NCBI GenBank assembly: GCA_964440605.1
Contig: CAYTSW010000007.1
Coordinates: 1-50,280, forward strand
DNA length: 50,280 bases
Direction: 5' to 3'
DNA from: CAYTSW01 sp964440605
GTDB lineage: Bacteria > Planctomycetota > Phycisphaerae > Phycisphaerales > UBA1924
Below the pieces are notes generated by a model. That model was not told the origin of the DNA. It did not search any database and saw only the letters and a program-made list of their open reading frames with translations. Positions 24,655 to 36,495 of this stretch are shown in pieces. Made by a program: the position numbers and the translations under genes. Numbering within the stretch: position 1 is the stretch's first letter; every line of letters begins with the position of its first letter.

Positions 24655-25466
24655 CCGCGCCGGCTCAAGACACCGGCCCCGTTATCAAAGCGTTCGCGCG
24701 AGCCAAGGGTGAAGGGCGTGGCGCGCTGGTGCCGTTCGTGGTGGGCGGGTATCCGTCGTTGGACGCGACAGCCGAGGTCGTCGCGCAGGCGGGACACGCC
24801 GGGGCGGATGTGCTCGAGATCGGATTGCCGTTCTCGGATCCCATCGCGGACGGTCCGGTGATCGCCAACGCGATGCACGACACGTTGACAGCGGGCGTGA
24901 CGCCGCGGGCGGTGATCGAGCGGGTCGGTGCCGCGGCGAGCGACGGTGTGGCGCCGGCGTTGGTCGCGATGGTGTCGGTGAGCGTGGTGTTACGCGGGTC
25001 TCCGGCGGCGTTCGCGAAGCTTCTGGCGGACCACGGTTTCTCCGGCGTGATCCTGCCCGACGCGCCGCTAGAAGAAGCACAGGGATACTTGAAAGCCTTC
25101 GCCAGCGCCGGGCTGGCGGTGACGCTGCTGATCGCGCCGACGACGCCCGCCGACCGGGCGGCGGCGATCGCGCGGGCGTGCACCGGATTCGTCTACGTGC
25201 TGGCCCGGACGGGCATCACGGGAGCCGCGACCGACGTGGGCGGTGTAGATCTGAAAGAACGGATCGAGACGTTGCGAGGGCAGACGGACCGGCCGCTGGC
25301 GTGCGGGTTCGGGATCGACTCGGCAGAGTCGGTGCGCCGTGTGATCGACGCGGGAGCGGACGGGGCGATTGTGGGCACCGCGCTGGTCAAACGCATGGGC
25401 GGCGTGGACGCGGGGCAAGCCGCGCTGGCGTTCATCCGGGAACTGGCATCGGGGCTGCGCGGATGA
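24651..25466 (+). CDS. trpA: Tryptophan synthase alpha subunit
   Basis: 271 residues from TTG 24651, chosen because GGAAGGGG lies seven bases before it and it forms a TTGA overlap with the mazG stop. Cleaves indole-glycerol phosphate to indole and G3P. Catalytic Glu and Asp lie in DVLEIGLPFSDPIADGPVI; later loops GFSGVILPDAPLEEA, VYVLARTGITGA, CGFGIDSAESVRRVIDAGAD and GAIVGTALVKRM complete the barrel. trpB is not in the window, so the tryptophan genes are scattered. Confidence 0.95.
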   Translation: MTAPAQDTGPVIKAFARAKGEGRGALVPFVVGGYPSLDATAEVVAQAGHAGADVLEIGLPFSDPIADGPVIANAMHDTLTAGVTPRAVIERVGAAASDGVAPALVAMVSVSVVLRGSPAAFAKLLADHGFSGVILPDAPLEEAQGYLKAFASAGLAVTLLIAPTTPADRAAAIARACTGFVYVLARTGITGAATDVGGVDLKERIETLRGQTDRPLACGFGIDSAESVRRVIDAGADGAIVGTALVKRMGGVDAGQAALAFIRELASGLRG

Positions 25467-25630
25467 TCGCTGCCCACGGATCGGCTGAAGGGAATTTCAT
25501 GAGCTGTCGGATTGATGTCGCGGGCCGCCCACGTGCGGGTTGCGCTCCGGTAGGCTCTCTTGCTTGGTGAAGCCCCCCCACCCCCCATCTTTTGACCGCT
25601 GGCCCGCGTGGTCGGTGATCCGGGAGCAGG

Positions 25631-27835
25631 ATGATGAGTGACACAGGTTCGCGTTTCGAGGCCATGCGTGCTGCGAAGTCGTGGTACGAGGACACGTCGT
25701 CGTACGACCACTTGCCGGAGAAGTCGACGACGCAGGTCTTCGGCGACGACACGTTCAGCATCCGAACGATGCGCGAGCGGCTGCCCAAGGCCGTGTTCAA
25801 GCGGGTGCTGGACACGATTCAACGCGGGCAGCCGCTGGACCACTCGGTCGCGGACACGGTGGCCAACGCGATGAAGGAGTGGGCGATCGAGCGGGGGGCG
25901 ACGCACTACACGCACTGGTTCCAGCCGCTGACGGGTTCGACGGCTGAGAAGCACGACGCGTTCATCCTGCCGGACGGGCAGGGCGGGGCGTTCACGGAGT
26001 TTTCGGGCGAGCAACTCGTCGTTGGCGAGCCGGACGCCTCGAGCTTCCCGTCGGGCGGTGTGCGGGCGACGTTCGAGGCGCGTGGGTACACCGCGTGGGA
26101 CGCCTCGAGCCCGGTGTTCCTGCGGCGAGGCGCGAACAACGTGACGCTGTGCATTCCGACGGCGTTCGTGAGCTACGGCGGCGAGGCGCTGGACAAGAAG
26201 ACGCCGCTGCTGCGCTCGATGGACGCGGTGAGCGAGCAGGCGCTGCGGGTGCTCGACCTGTTCGCGCCGAATCATGGCGCCTCGCGGGTCTTCGCGACCG
26301 CGGGGGCGGAACAGGAGTACTTCCTGATCGAGCGGCACTACTACCTGGCCCGCGCCGACCTGATGATGACCGGTCGGACGCTGATCGGGACCAAGGCGCC
26401 GAAGGACCAGCAGATGGAAGACCACTACTTCGGGGCGATCCCGGAGCGGGTGCTGGCGTTCATGGCGGCTGCGGAGCGGCGGCTGTACCGGCTGGGCGTG
26501 CCGATCAAGACGCGGCACAACGAGGTGAGCCCTGCGCAGTACGAGGTGGCGCCGGTGTTCGAGAACGCGAACATCGGGACCGACCACCAGATGCTGATCA
26601 TGGAGACGCTTAAGTCGATGGCGCCGCAGTTCGGGCTTCAGTGCCTGCTGCACGAAAAGCCCTTCGCCGGCGTGAACGGCTCGGGCAAGCACATCAACTG
26701 GTCGCTGGCGACGGACACGGGCGTGAACCTGCTCGACCCGCGGGACGAGACGCACTCGAACCTCCAGTTTCTGGTCTTTCTCGCGGCGGTCATTCGCGCG
26801 GTGGACGTCAACGCCCCGCTGCTGCGGGCGACGGTCGCGACCGCGGGGAACGATCACCGCCTGGGCGCGAACGAGGCGCCGCCCGCGATCCTCTCGATCT
26901 TCCTCGGCGACATGCTGACCGACATCATCGAGCAGATCGAGAAGGGCTCGCCCAAGAGCACGAAGCAGGGCGGCTCGCTCGACCTGGGAGCCAACTCGTT
27001 GCCCGACATCCCGCGGCACGCGGGTGATCGCAACCGGACGTCGCCCTTCGCGTTTACGGGGAACAAGTTCGAGTTCCGCGCGTGCGGGAGTTCCGGATCG
27101 ATCTCCTGGCCGCTGGTCGTGCTGAACACGATCGCCGCGGAGTCGATCGATTTCGTGGTCTCGCGGATCGAGGAGGAGATCGGCGACGCGAACCCGACCC
27201 CAGCGAAGCTCATCTCGGCGACCAAGCGGGTGCTGAAGGAAGTCATCAAGGAGCACAAGCGGGTCGTCTTCAACGGGGACAACTACAGCGACGAGTGGGT
27301 GGAAGAAGCCGCGCGGCGCGGCCTGCCCAACATGGCCAACACACCGGACGCGCTGGCGGCCATGAAGGATCGCGACGCGACGCGCCTGTTCAAGAAGTAC
27401 CGGGTGCTCAACAAGGTGGAACTCGAAGCGCGGCTGAACATCTACTCGGGCCAGTATGCCAAGCAGCTCTTCATCGAGGCCGAAACGATGGTGGAGATGG
27501 CGCGGCAGGCGGTGCTCGCTTCGGCGACGAAGCACCAGCGCGATCTGGCTCAAGCCGTGGCGCAGACCGAGGCGGCCGGTATCGACGCGGGCCGCCTGCG
27601 CGATGAGTTGGAGTTGTACGCGGATCTTGTCAGCCGCCTGATCGACGGGATTGAAGAGATCGAGGGTCAGCTCACCGAAGCGCTCGAGGACGAGCACGCA
27701 GATGCGGTGAAGCGCCGCGACGAGCTGATCCCGCCGATGACGCGCGTGCGCGAGATATGCGATGCCTTGGAGCATCGGACGCCGGACGACCTGTGGACGA
27801 TTCCGGCGTACCGGGAGATGCTGTTCATTCGGTGA
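25631..27835 (+). CDS. glnN: Glutamine synthetase type III
   Basis: 734 residues, the length of GSIII. ATP-dependent amidation of glutamate, cytoplasmic. Hallmarks: THYTHWFQPLTGSTAEKHDA, AEQEYFLIERHYYLARADLM, TRHNEVSPAQYEVAPVFENA, CLLHEKPFAGVNGSGKHINW and APPAILSIFLGDML. The GSIII-specific C-terminal region (KKYRVLNKVELEARLNIYSG) is intact. Two adjacent ATGs (25631, 25634) follow GGGAGCAGG; the first is used. The 164 bases before it contain a C-rich run but nothing identifiable. Not linked to other nitrogen genes here. Confidence 0.95.
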   Translation: MMSDTGSRFEAMRAAKSWYEDTSSYDHLPEKSTTQVFGDDTFSIRTMRERLPKAVFKRVLDTIQRGQPLDHSVADTVANAMKEWAIERGATHYTHWFQPLTGSTAEKHDAFILPDGQGGAFTEFSGEQLVVGEPDASSFPSGGVRATFEARGYTAWDASSPVFLRRGANNVTLCIPTAFVSYGGEALDKKTPLLRSMDAVSEQALRVLDLFAPNHGASRVFATAGAEQEYFLIERHYYLARADLMMTGRTLIGTKAPKDQQMEDHYFGAIPERVLAFMAAAERRLYRLGVPIKTRHNEVSPAQYEVAPVFENANIGTDHQMLIMETLKSMAPQFGLQCLLHEKPFAGVNGSGKHINWSLATDTGVNLLDPRDETHSNLQFLVFLAAVIRAVDVNAPLLRATVATAGNDHRLGANEAPPAILSIFLGDMLTDIIEQIEKGSPKSTKQGGSLDLGANSLPDIPRHAGDRNRTSPFAFTGNKFEFRACGSSGSISWPLVVLNTIAAESIDFVVSRIEEEIGDANPTPAKLISATKRVLKEVIKEHKRVVFNGDNYSDEWVEEAARRGLPNMANTPDALAAMKDRDATRLFKKYRVLNKVELEARLNIYSGQYAKQLFIEAETMVEMARQAVLASATKHQRDLAQAVAQTEAAGIDAGRLRDELELYADLVSRLIDGIEEIEGQLTEALEDEHADAVKRRDELIPPMTRVREICDALEHRTPDDLWTIPAYREMLFIR

Positions 27836-27918
27836 TGAGCGGAGCGCCGGGGCTTGAAACTGTCGCTCTGCATGCATGAAGACAGCACCGGTCGGAGACC
27901 GCTGCCACCTAAAGGCGA

Positions 27919-27940
27919 GACGGCCTGGAAGGCCGCCCCA
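27919..27940. repeat. Short palindrome GACGGCC..GGCCGCCCC, copy 1
   Basis: GACGGCCTGGAAGGCCGCCC forms a hairpin with GGCC arms. A close copy (GACGGCCTGGGCGGCCGTCC) is at 27998-28018. Both lie in the 27836-28030 gap between convergent glnN and metH, which holds only such repeats. Confidence 0.55.
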
Positions 27941-27954
27941 CGAAAGGCATCAAA

Positions 27955-27998
27955 GGCAGCACTGACCCGCAAAGCCGGGTCAGTGGCACCCTCAGAGG
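27955..27998 (-). repeat. REP-like palindromic repeat, copy 2
   Basis: Inverted copy of the 5477-5518 element. Read on the minus strand it starts CCTCTGAGGGTGCCACTGAC and shares the CGGCTTTG loop and the GGTCAGTGC closing arm. The two copies are 22 kb apart and differ mainly by compensating changes in the stem. Confidence 0.75.
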
Positions 27999-28018
27999 AC
28001 GGCCTGGGCGGCCGTCCC
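27998..28018. repeat. Short palindrome GACGGCC..GGCCGTCCC, copy 2
   Basis: GACGGCCTGGGCGGCCGTC is a hairpin with arms GACGGCC and GGCCGTC. Direct repeat of the 27919 element, abutting the REP-like element. Adjacent to the metH stop, so it may also serve as a transcription end. Confidence 0.55.
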
Positions 28019-28030
28019 GCTGAGGACATC

Positions 28031-31576
<3,546 letters not shown>

Positions 31577-31632
31577 ACGAAGAGAACCTCCGAAGGGCGT
31601 GAATCGGCGAGGAGTCTCCGGAGAAACTCCAA

Positions 31633-31652
31633 CCGTTCATCCGGATGAATGG
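31633..31652. promoter_or_regulatory. 20-bp inverted repeat in the metH leader, candidate operator
   Basis: Read on the metH strand it is CCATTCATCCGGATGAACGG; the two ten-base halves match at nine positions, and the inner 14 bases are a perfect palindrome. It sits just downstream of the predicted metH -10, at roughly +4 to +24, where a repressor would block transcription. I cannot assign the regulator. Confidence 0.6.
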
Positions 31653-31660
31653 ATGGAAGG

Positions 31661-31690
31661 AGTATACCCCGAACGCCGGGTCACCTTCAA
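31661..31690 (-). promoter_or_regulatory. Predicted metH promoter
   Basis: On the minus strand TTGAAG (31690-31685) and TATACT (31666-31661) are separated by 18 bases, a good sigma-70-type layout. The leader to the metH ATG would be about 78 bases. I found no SAM or cobalamin riboswitch motifs in it. Confidence 0.6.
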
Positions 31691-31894
31691 CCAAGCGCCG
31701 CGAAAGGCGGCGTTCGTGATGCACGCGCCTGTTCGAGGAATGTTTGGGCGACCCGCTCCCAGCAGCGAGCCCACGCGATGACGACAAGCCGATACCATCC
31801 GCCGCCCTACTGCCGACGCGAGTGCAGTTTGGTTCCGGGATGATCGATTGAACGCGTTTGGGTGCGTGTATGGGGGCGATGGAGGGACGTCTGT

Positions 31895-32884
31895 ATGGAT
31901 GGTTCGGGTCCGGCGATTGAACTCCGCGAGGTGACGAAGCGGTTCCGCGAGAAGGTGGCGGTGAACCACCTGGACCTCGTGGTGCCACAGGGCTCGATCT
32001 GCGGCTTTCTCGGGCCGAACGGCGCGGGCAAGACGACGACGATCCGCATGGTGATGTCGATCTTCTTCCCGGACGAGGGGGAGATCAGCGTGCTGGGGCG
32101 CAGGAGCGCGGTCGAGAGCAAGGACCGCATCGGCTACCTGCCGGAAGAACGCGGGGTGTACCGCAAGATGAAGGTGGGCGAGTTCCTGACGTTCATCGCG
32201 CGGCTCAAGGGCGTCGACAGCGCGGGGCTCAAGAAGAAGATCGAGAACCGGCTGGAGCGCATCGGCCTGCCCGACGTGTGGAAGAAGCGGAACGAGGAGC
32301 TCTCGAAGGGGATGCAGCAGAAAGTGCAGTTTCTCGCGACCGTGATCCACGATCCGGAGCTGATCATTCTCGACGAGCCCTTCTCGGGTCTGGACCCGGT
32401 GAACGCGCGGCTGCTGCGCGAGCTGATCGGCGAGCTGCACCGGGAAGGGCGGACGATCATCTTCTCGACGCACGTGCTGCACTCGGCGGAGCAGCTGTGC
32501 GACCGCGTGTTCATGATCAATAACGGCAAGAAGGTGCTCGACGGGACGATGGAGGACATCCGCCTTCAGTTTGACCCGCGAACGATCATCTTCGAGCCCT
32601 TCGAGGGGACCGTGGACATGGCTGCGATCGAAGCCGTGCCGGGAGTGGATCGGCATCGCGAGACGACCGGCAGCGTGAGCGAGGCGTACCTGCGACCCGA
32701 CGCGGATCACCGCGAGGTCATGGCGGGGATCGCACGCGTGGCGCCGATGCGTCGGATCGAGCTGCGCCGGGCGACGCTGGAGGACGTCTTCGTCGAGCTG
32801 GTGGCGCCGGGAGACTCTGAAGACATGCTGCGGGCGGAGCTCAGCGGCCATTCGAGCGGGATGCTCACCGGGGAGGACGCGTGA
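31895..32884 (+). CDS. ABC transporter ATP-binding protein (NatA-like)
   Basis: 329 residues from ATG 31895, with GGAGGGA seven bases upstream. Walker A FLGPNGAGKTTT (about residues 38-49), signature NEELSKGMQQKVQFLA, Walker B LIILDEPFSGLDPVNARL and the switch His in FSTHVLHSAEQLCDR. The C-terminal 90 residues (FEPFEGTVDMAAIEAVPGV, then ATLEDVFVELV) are the DUF4162-type extension of NatA-like proteins. It pairs with the permease that starts at its last base; the pair probably exports ions, drugs or peptides. Confidence 0.92.
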   Translation: MDGSGPAIELREVTKRFREKVAVNHLDLVVPQGSICGFLGPNGAGKTTTIRMVMSIFFPDEGEISVLGRRSAVESKDRIGYLPEERGVYRKMKVGEFLTFIARLKGVDSAGLKKKIENRLERIGLPDVWKKRNEELSKGMQQKVQFLATVIHDPELIILDEPFSGLDPVNARLLRELIGELHREGRTIIFSTHVLHSAEQLCDRVFMINNGKKVLDGTMEDIRLQFDPRTIIFEPFEGTVDMAAIEAVPGVDRHRETTGSVSEAYLRPDADHREVMAGIARVAPMRRIELRRATLEDVFVELVAPGDSEDMLRAELSGHSSGMLTGEDA

Positions 32885-34401
32885 TGAATAAGGTGCTCCA
32901 CGCCGCGATGCGCGAGTACAAGGCGACGGCTCTCACCAAGGCCTTCTTCTTCGGCGCGGTGGTCTTTCCTCTGGTGTTCTTCGGGGCGATCGTGCTCGCG
33001 TCGGCGTCGGGGATCTTCGATTCGGAGAAGCCGCCGCTGGAGGGCCGCATCGCCGTCGTGGATGGCACGGGTGGCGCGATCGCTGATCAGGTCGCCGCCG
33101 CGCTGGACCCGGAGGTGCGTGAGCAGCGTCTGGAGGAAGCGCGGGCGCTGCTCAAGCAGCAACGCGCGACCAATCCGCTTTTGGCCATGGTGCCGGAAGA
33201 GCAACTCGACCTCGGCATGGAGGCGGCGCTCAAAGCGCTCGGGCTGGACCGGGACATGAAGGTGGAGGTCGAGGTTCTGGGAGCGGACGCGACGATCGCG
33301 TCGCTCGGTGAGCGACTGAGCCCTGACGCGGAGGAACCCCTGCTGGCGTACGCGGTCGTGGGGACGCGTTCGCTTGAACTGCCGCCACCAAAGGCGCAGA
33401 TCGAGCAGACGATCAAGGAGATGGGCGTGGAGGTCACCGACGAGCTGCGCGCCCAGATGGGTCTGGATGAGCCCGCCCCCGACCTCGGCGGCGGCCCGGA
33501 GACACTGCGCGCTGGCGAGCTGCGCATCGTCCACCAGAAGGACCTCGACCCGGACTACGTTTCGCTCATCCGGCGCGAGTTCGTTCGGGCGGTGGAGGAC
33601 GAGCGGTATCGACGCCGGGACATCAATCCGCAACTGGTGAGGCAGCTCGAGGCGCAGTCGCCGATCGCGCTGACCTATATGGTCGGCGAGGATGGCAGCG
33701 AAGAAGAGTCGACAGCGGGCGTCTCGAGACTGCTGCCGCTGGCCTTCTTCTTCCTGCTCTACATGTCGGTGCTGACCGGCGGCACGTACCTCTTCTACGG
33801 CACGCTGGAGGAGAAGGGCTCGCGCGTGATGGAGGTGCTGCTCTCGGCCGTCTCACCGATGCAACTGATGGTCGGCAAGATCATCGGGCAAGGGCTGGTG
33901 GGGCTGACCATGTTGGGCATCTACGTCGCGATCGGGCTGTTCGCGGTCGAGCGGTTCGACTATTGGAGCGCCGTTCCCGCCGAGGCGCTGGTGTGGATGC
34001 TGCCCTACTTCCTGATGGCGTACCTCTTCTTTGGTGCGCTGTACATCGCGATCGGTTCGGCGGTGACGGAGATCCGCGAGGCGTCGGCGCTTCAGGCTCC
34101 GCTTCTGATGCTGATCCTCGTGCTGATCGTCATCCTCTTCCCGATCCTCGAGAATCCCGGTTCGCCCGTGGCGCGGGTGATGAGCTACTTCCCGCCTACG
34201 ACGCCCTTCGTCATGGTGATGCGGTTGAGCCAGCCGTCGCATGTTGTGCCGTGGTGGGAAATCGCGGCGACGGGCGTGCTCGGCTTCGCCGGCGTGCTCT
34301 TCACCGTCTGGCTGGCCGCGAAGATCTTCCGCGTGGGCGTGTTGATGTACGGCAAGCCGCCGTCCTTCGGGACGCTGCTCAAGTGGGTCCGGCAGAGCTG
34401 A
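32884..34401 (+). CDS. ABC-2 type permease (NatB-like)
   Basis: 505 residues from ATG 32884 (TGATG overlap with the ATPase gene; GGGGAGGA six bases upstream). One N-terminal membrane segment (AFFFGAVVFPLVFFGAIVLA), a large extracytoplasmic domain (about 50-270, including a Pro-rich stretch), then several membrane helices from about residue 283 (LLPLAFFFLLYMSVLTGGTY) to the end. TLEEKGSRVMEVLLSAVSPM is the conserved ABC-2 cytoplasmic loop. Substrate unknown. Confidence 0.9.
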   Translation: MNKVLHAAMREYKATALTKAFFFGAVVFPLVFFGAIVLASASGIFDSEKPPLEGRIAVVDGTGGAIADQVAAALDPEVREQRLEEARALLKQQRATNPLLAMVPEEQLDLGMEAALKALGLDRDMKVEVEVLGADATIASLGERLSPDAEEPLLAYAVVGTRSLELPPPKAQIEQTIKEMGVEVTDELRAQMGLDEPAPDLGGGPETLRAGELRIVHQKDLDPDYVSLIRREFVRAVEDERYRRRDINPQLVRQLEAQSPIALTYMVGEDGSEEESTAGVSRLLPLAFFFLLYMSVLTGGTYLFYGTLEEKGSRVMEVLLSAVSPMQLMVGKIIGQGLVGLTMLGIYVAIGLFAVERFDYWSAVPAEALVWMLPYFLMAYLFFGALYIAIGSAVTEIREASALQAPLLMLILVLIVILFPILENPGSPVARVMSYFPPTTPFVMVMRLSQPSHVVPWWEIAATGVLGFAGVLFTVWLAAKIFRVGVLMYGKPPSFGTLLKWVRQS

Positions 34402-34428
34402 TGCTCGGACGAGGATGATGCTGCCGCC

Positions 34429-35409
34429 ATGAACCTGCTCGACGCGATCATCCTCGGCCTGGTCGAAGGCATCACGGAGTATCTGCCCGTGTCGTCGACG
34501 GGGCACCTGATCCTCACGGCTTCGCTGCTGGGGCTCGACGACACGCCCGCGCAGAAGCAGGCGACCGACACGTTCAACATCGTCGTGCAGGGCGGGGCGA
34601 TCCTGGCGGTGCTGGGGCTGTATCGGCGGCGCGTCCTGCAGATGATCGCAGGGGTGTTCGGGAAGGACGCCATCGGGCTGAAGCTGGCTGTGAACATCGT
34701 CGTGGCGTTCCTGCCGGCGGCGGTGCTGGGCGTGCTCTTCAACGACGTGATCGAGGCGACGTTCTTCAACGCGCCTTCGGTGCTGGCGGCACTGGCGCTG
34801 GGCGGCGTCTGGATGATCTGGCTCGACCGCTGGCGAAAGAAGCGATTTGCCAACGCCGACCCGGACGACGAACTGGCCCGACATCGCACGCTCGACACGC
34901 TGACGCTGTGGCAGGCGCTGGGGATCGGGATCTTCCAGTGCGCCGCGATGATCCCCGGGACGAGCCGGTCGATGATGACGATCGCGGGCGGGACGCTACT
35001 GGGGCTCAAGCCGAAGGACGCGGCGGAGTTCAGCTTTCTGCTCGGTCTGCCGACGCTGGGCGGGGCGTGCGTCTACAAGCTCTACCAGAACCTGTCGGAG
35101 GCGGCGGCGACGGAGGGGGTCGAGCCGTTCTACGAGGTGCTCGGGTTGATGCCGGTGATGGTGGGCATCGCGGTGGCGTTCGTCGGCGCGGTGCTGGCGG
35201 TGCGCTGGCTGGTGGCGTTCCTGACGACGCACGGCATGGCGCCGTTTGGCTGGTACCGACTGGCGCTGTGCGCGGTGATGGGGTCGCTGGTGTGGGCGGG
35301 CGTGGTAAACCTGAGCGGGCCGGGGGCGGTGGAGGAGCCGGTCATGTTGGGGCCGGATCGGGTCGGCGCAGGAGGCGCGGCGGTTGGGGTGACGGAGGCC
35401 TCGTTGTAA
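34429..35409 (+). CDS. uppP: Undecaprenyl-diphosphatase
   Basis: 326 residues, multi-pass. Recycles the peptidoglycan lipid carrier by removing a phosphate from undecaprenyl-PP. Both signature motifs are intact: GLVEGITEYLPVSSTGHLIL near the N-terminus and MIPGTSRSMMTIAGGTLLGL in the middle. The C-terminal 30 residues after the last helix (PGAVEEPVMLGPDRVGAGG) are extra. It lies 27 bases after the ABC permease and may share its transcript. Confers bacitracin tolerance in other species. Confidence 0.94.
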   Translation: MNLLDAIILGLVEGITEYLPVSSTGHLILTASLLGLDDTPAQKQATDTFNIVVQGGAILAVLGLYRRRVLQMIAGVFGKDAIGLKLAVNIVVAFLPAAVLGVLFNDVIEATFFNAPSVLAALALGGVWMIWLDRWRKKRFANADPDDELARHRTLDTLTLWQALGIGIFQCAAMIPGTSRSMMTIAGGTLLGLKPKDAAEFSFLLGLPTLGGACVYKLYQNLSEAAATEGVEPFYEVLGLMPVMVGIAVAFVGAVLAVRWLVAFLTTHGMAPFGWYRLALCAVMGSLVWAGVVNLSGPGAVEEPVMLGPDRVGAGGAAVGVTEASL

Positions 35410-35411
35410 AG

Positions 35412-35431
35412 ACCCCGTGCGTTGCCGGGGG
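35412..35431. terminator. Weak hairpin between convergent uppP and HEAT-repeat genes
   Basis: CCCCG and CGGGG pair across an eight-base loop just after the uppP stop. The stem is short and no T-run follows on the plus strand, so this is a tentative call. Confidence 0.35.
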
Positions 35432-35466
35432 CCTTCAGTCCTCAACCCGGCAGGGGTTCGCTCCGC

Positions 35467-36363
35467 TCAGTCGTCGTTCAGGGAGGCGGCAGCCGTGCCT
35501 TCGTCTTCGGCGGGCTCATCCGCGCGACGCGCGGGGGCGGGCATGCCGACTGGGATGCTCGAGGTCTCGTTGGGCGGCTCAAGCCAAGGGACGATGTACT
35601 CGGCGACGCGGCGATCGCGCCGGAACACGGGGTACTCGAAGACCTCGCGGCTCGCAAACAGGTCGTCCGTTTCGTCGGCCCAAGCGAACCAGGGCCGTGG
35701 GTCGGCGCCAAGGCGCTGGCCGGTGAGCGTGGTCAGCGCGTCGGCGGCGGCGCGATTCATGCGCAGCGAGGGGTCGTCAAGGGCCGCGACGAGGGAGTCG
35801 AAGACGCGCTGCTCGGGGTATTGCGACAAGGCCGTCGCGGCGGCGGCACGGACGTCGGCGTTCTCTTCGTTGTCGCGCGCGGTGTGTTCGAGCAACGGTC
35901 CAACGGCGACGGGATTGTGCAGACGCTGCAAGGCGCGGGCGGCTTCCCAGCGGAGGTTGTCGTCGGAGGAGTCGAGTTTGTCGGCGATCGCGGGGACGTG
36001 CTCGGGCGAGCCGTGGAACGAGAGCGCGCGCACAGCGACGGCCTGCACGCCGAGATCCTCGTCATCGAGGGCGACTTCGTACAGGCGGATGTAGACCGGC
36101 TCGCCGCCCCATGGGGCGTTGGCGAGCAGGAGCATGCCCTTGGTTCGGTTGTCGGCGGAGTACGGGTCGGCGGCCATGGTCGCCGCCTCGGCGGGCGAGG
36201 GCGGACCGGCCATGTTGATGAGTTCATCCATGGAGTTGGGGAAGTCGCCGTTGCCGTTGCAGCCCACGAGCCACCCGAGGCCGACGGTCGCGGCGAAGGC
36301 GGTGAAATACATGATGGAGCACCGCCAAAGCGATGAACCCACGACCCCTCGTGTGTTTGCCAT
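35467..36363 (-). CDS. HEAT-repeat lipoprotein
   Basis: 298 residues; ATG 36363 has GGGAG six bases upstream. A hydrophobic stretch (IMYFTAFAATVGLGWLVGC) ends in a lipobox with Cys at about residue 35, so the leader is long; ATG 36312 would give a shorter one. Residues 85-215 contain HEAT-like repeats (DLGVQAVAVRALSFHGSPEH, DDNLRWEAARALQRLHNPVA, NADVRAAAATALSQYPEQRV, DPSLRMNRAAADALTTLTGQ), a protein-binding scaffold. The C-terminus is Pro/Ala/Glu-rich. A TATACT (36390-36385, minus strand) is a likely -10, giving a leader of about 15 bases. Confidence 0.86.
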   Translation of the reverse strand: MANTRGVVGSSLWRCSIMYFTAFAATVGLGWLVGCNGNGDFPNSMDELINMAGPPSPAEAATMAADPYSADNRTKGMLLLANAPWGGEPVYIRLYEVALDDEDLGVQAVAVRALSFHGSPEHVPAIADKLDSSDDNLRWEAARALQRLHNPVAVGPLLEHTARDNEENADVRAAAATALSQYPEQRVFDSLVAALDDPSLRMNRAAADALTTLTGQRLGADPRPWFAWADETDDLFASREVFEYPVFRRDRRVAEYIVPWLEPPNETSSIPVGMPAPARRADEPAEDEGTAAASLNDD

Positions 36364-36455
36364 GAGAGTCTCCCGTCGCCGAAGAGTATACGCGCTCGAG
36401 CGGCATCGGCGAGGCTACGCTGGGGCATGCCTGATCACACTCGCGCACGTCAGAA

Positions 36456-36477
36456 GCAGGTACACGCAGCAGCGGAG
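36456..36477. repeat. Intergenic repeat, copy 2
   Basis: GCAGGTACACGCAGCAGCGG repeats the 5389-5410 unit with two changes and is followed by CGGAG-rich sequence that runs into the ribosome-binding region of the gene starting at 36496. Confidence 0.5.
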
Positions 36478-36495
36478 GGGACGGAGAACACGGAG

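Noticed and set aside
31577..31860. SAM or cobalamin riboswitch upstream of metH
   Set aside because: None of the conserved aptamer blocks is present; the leader after the predicted promoter is only about 78 bases, too short for either.
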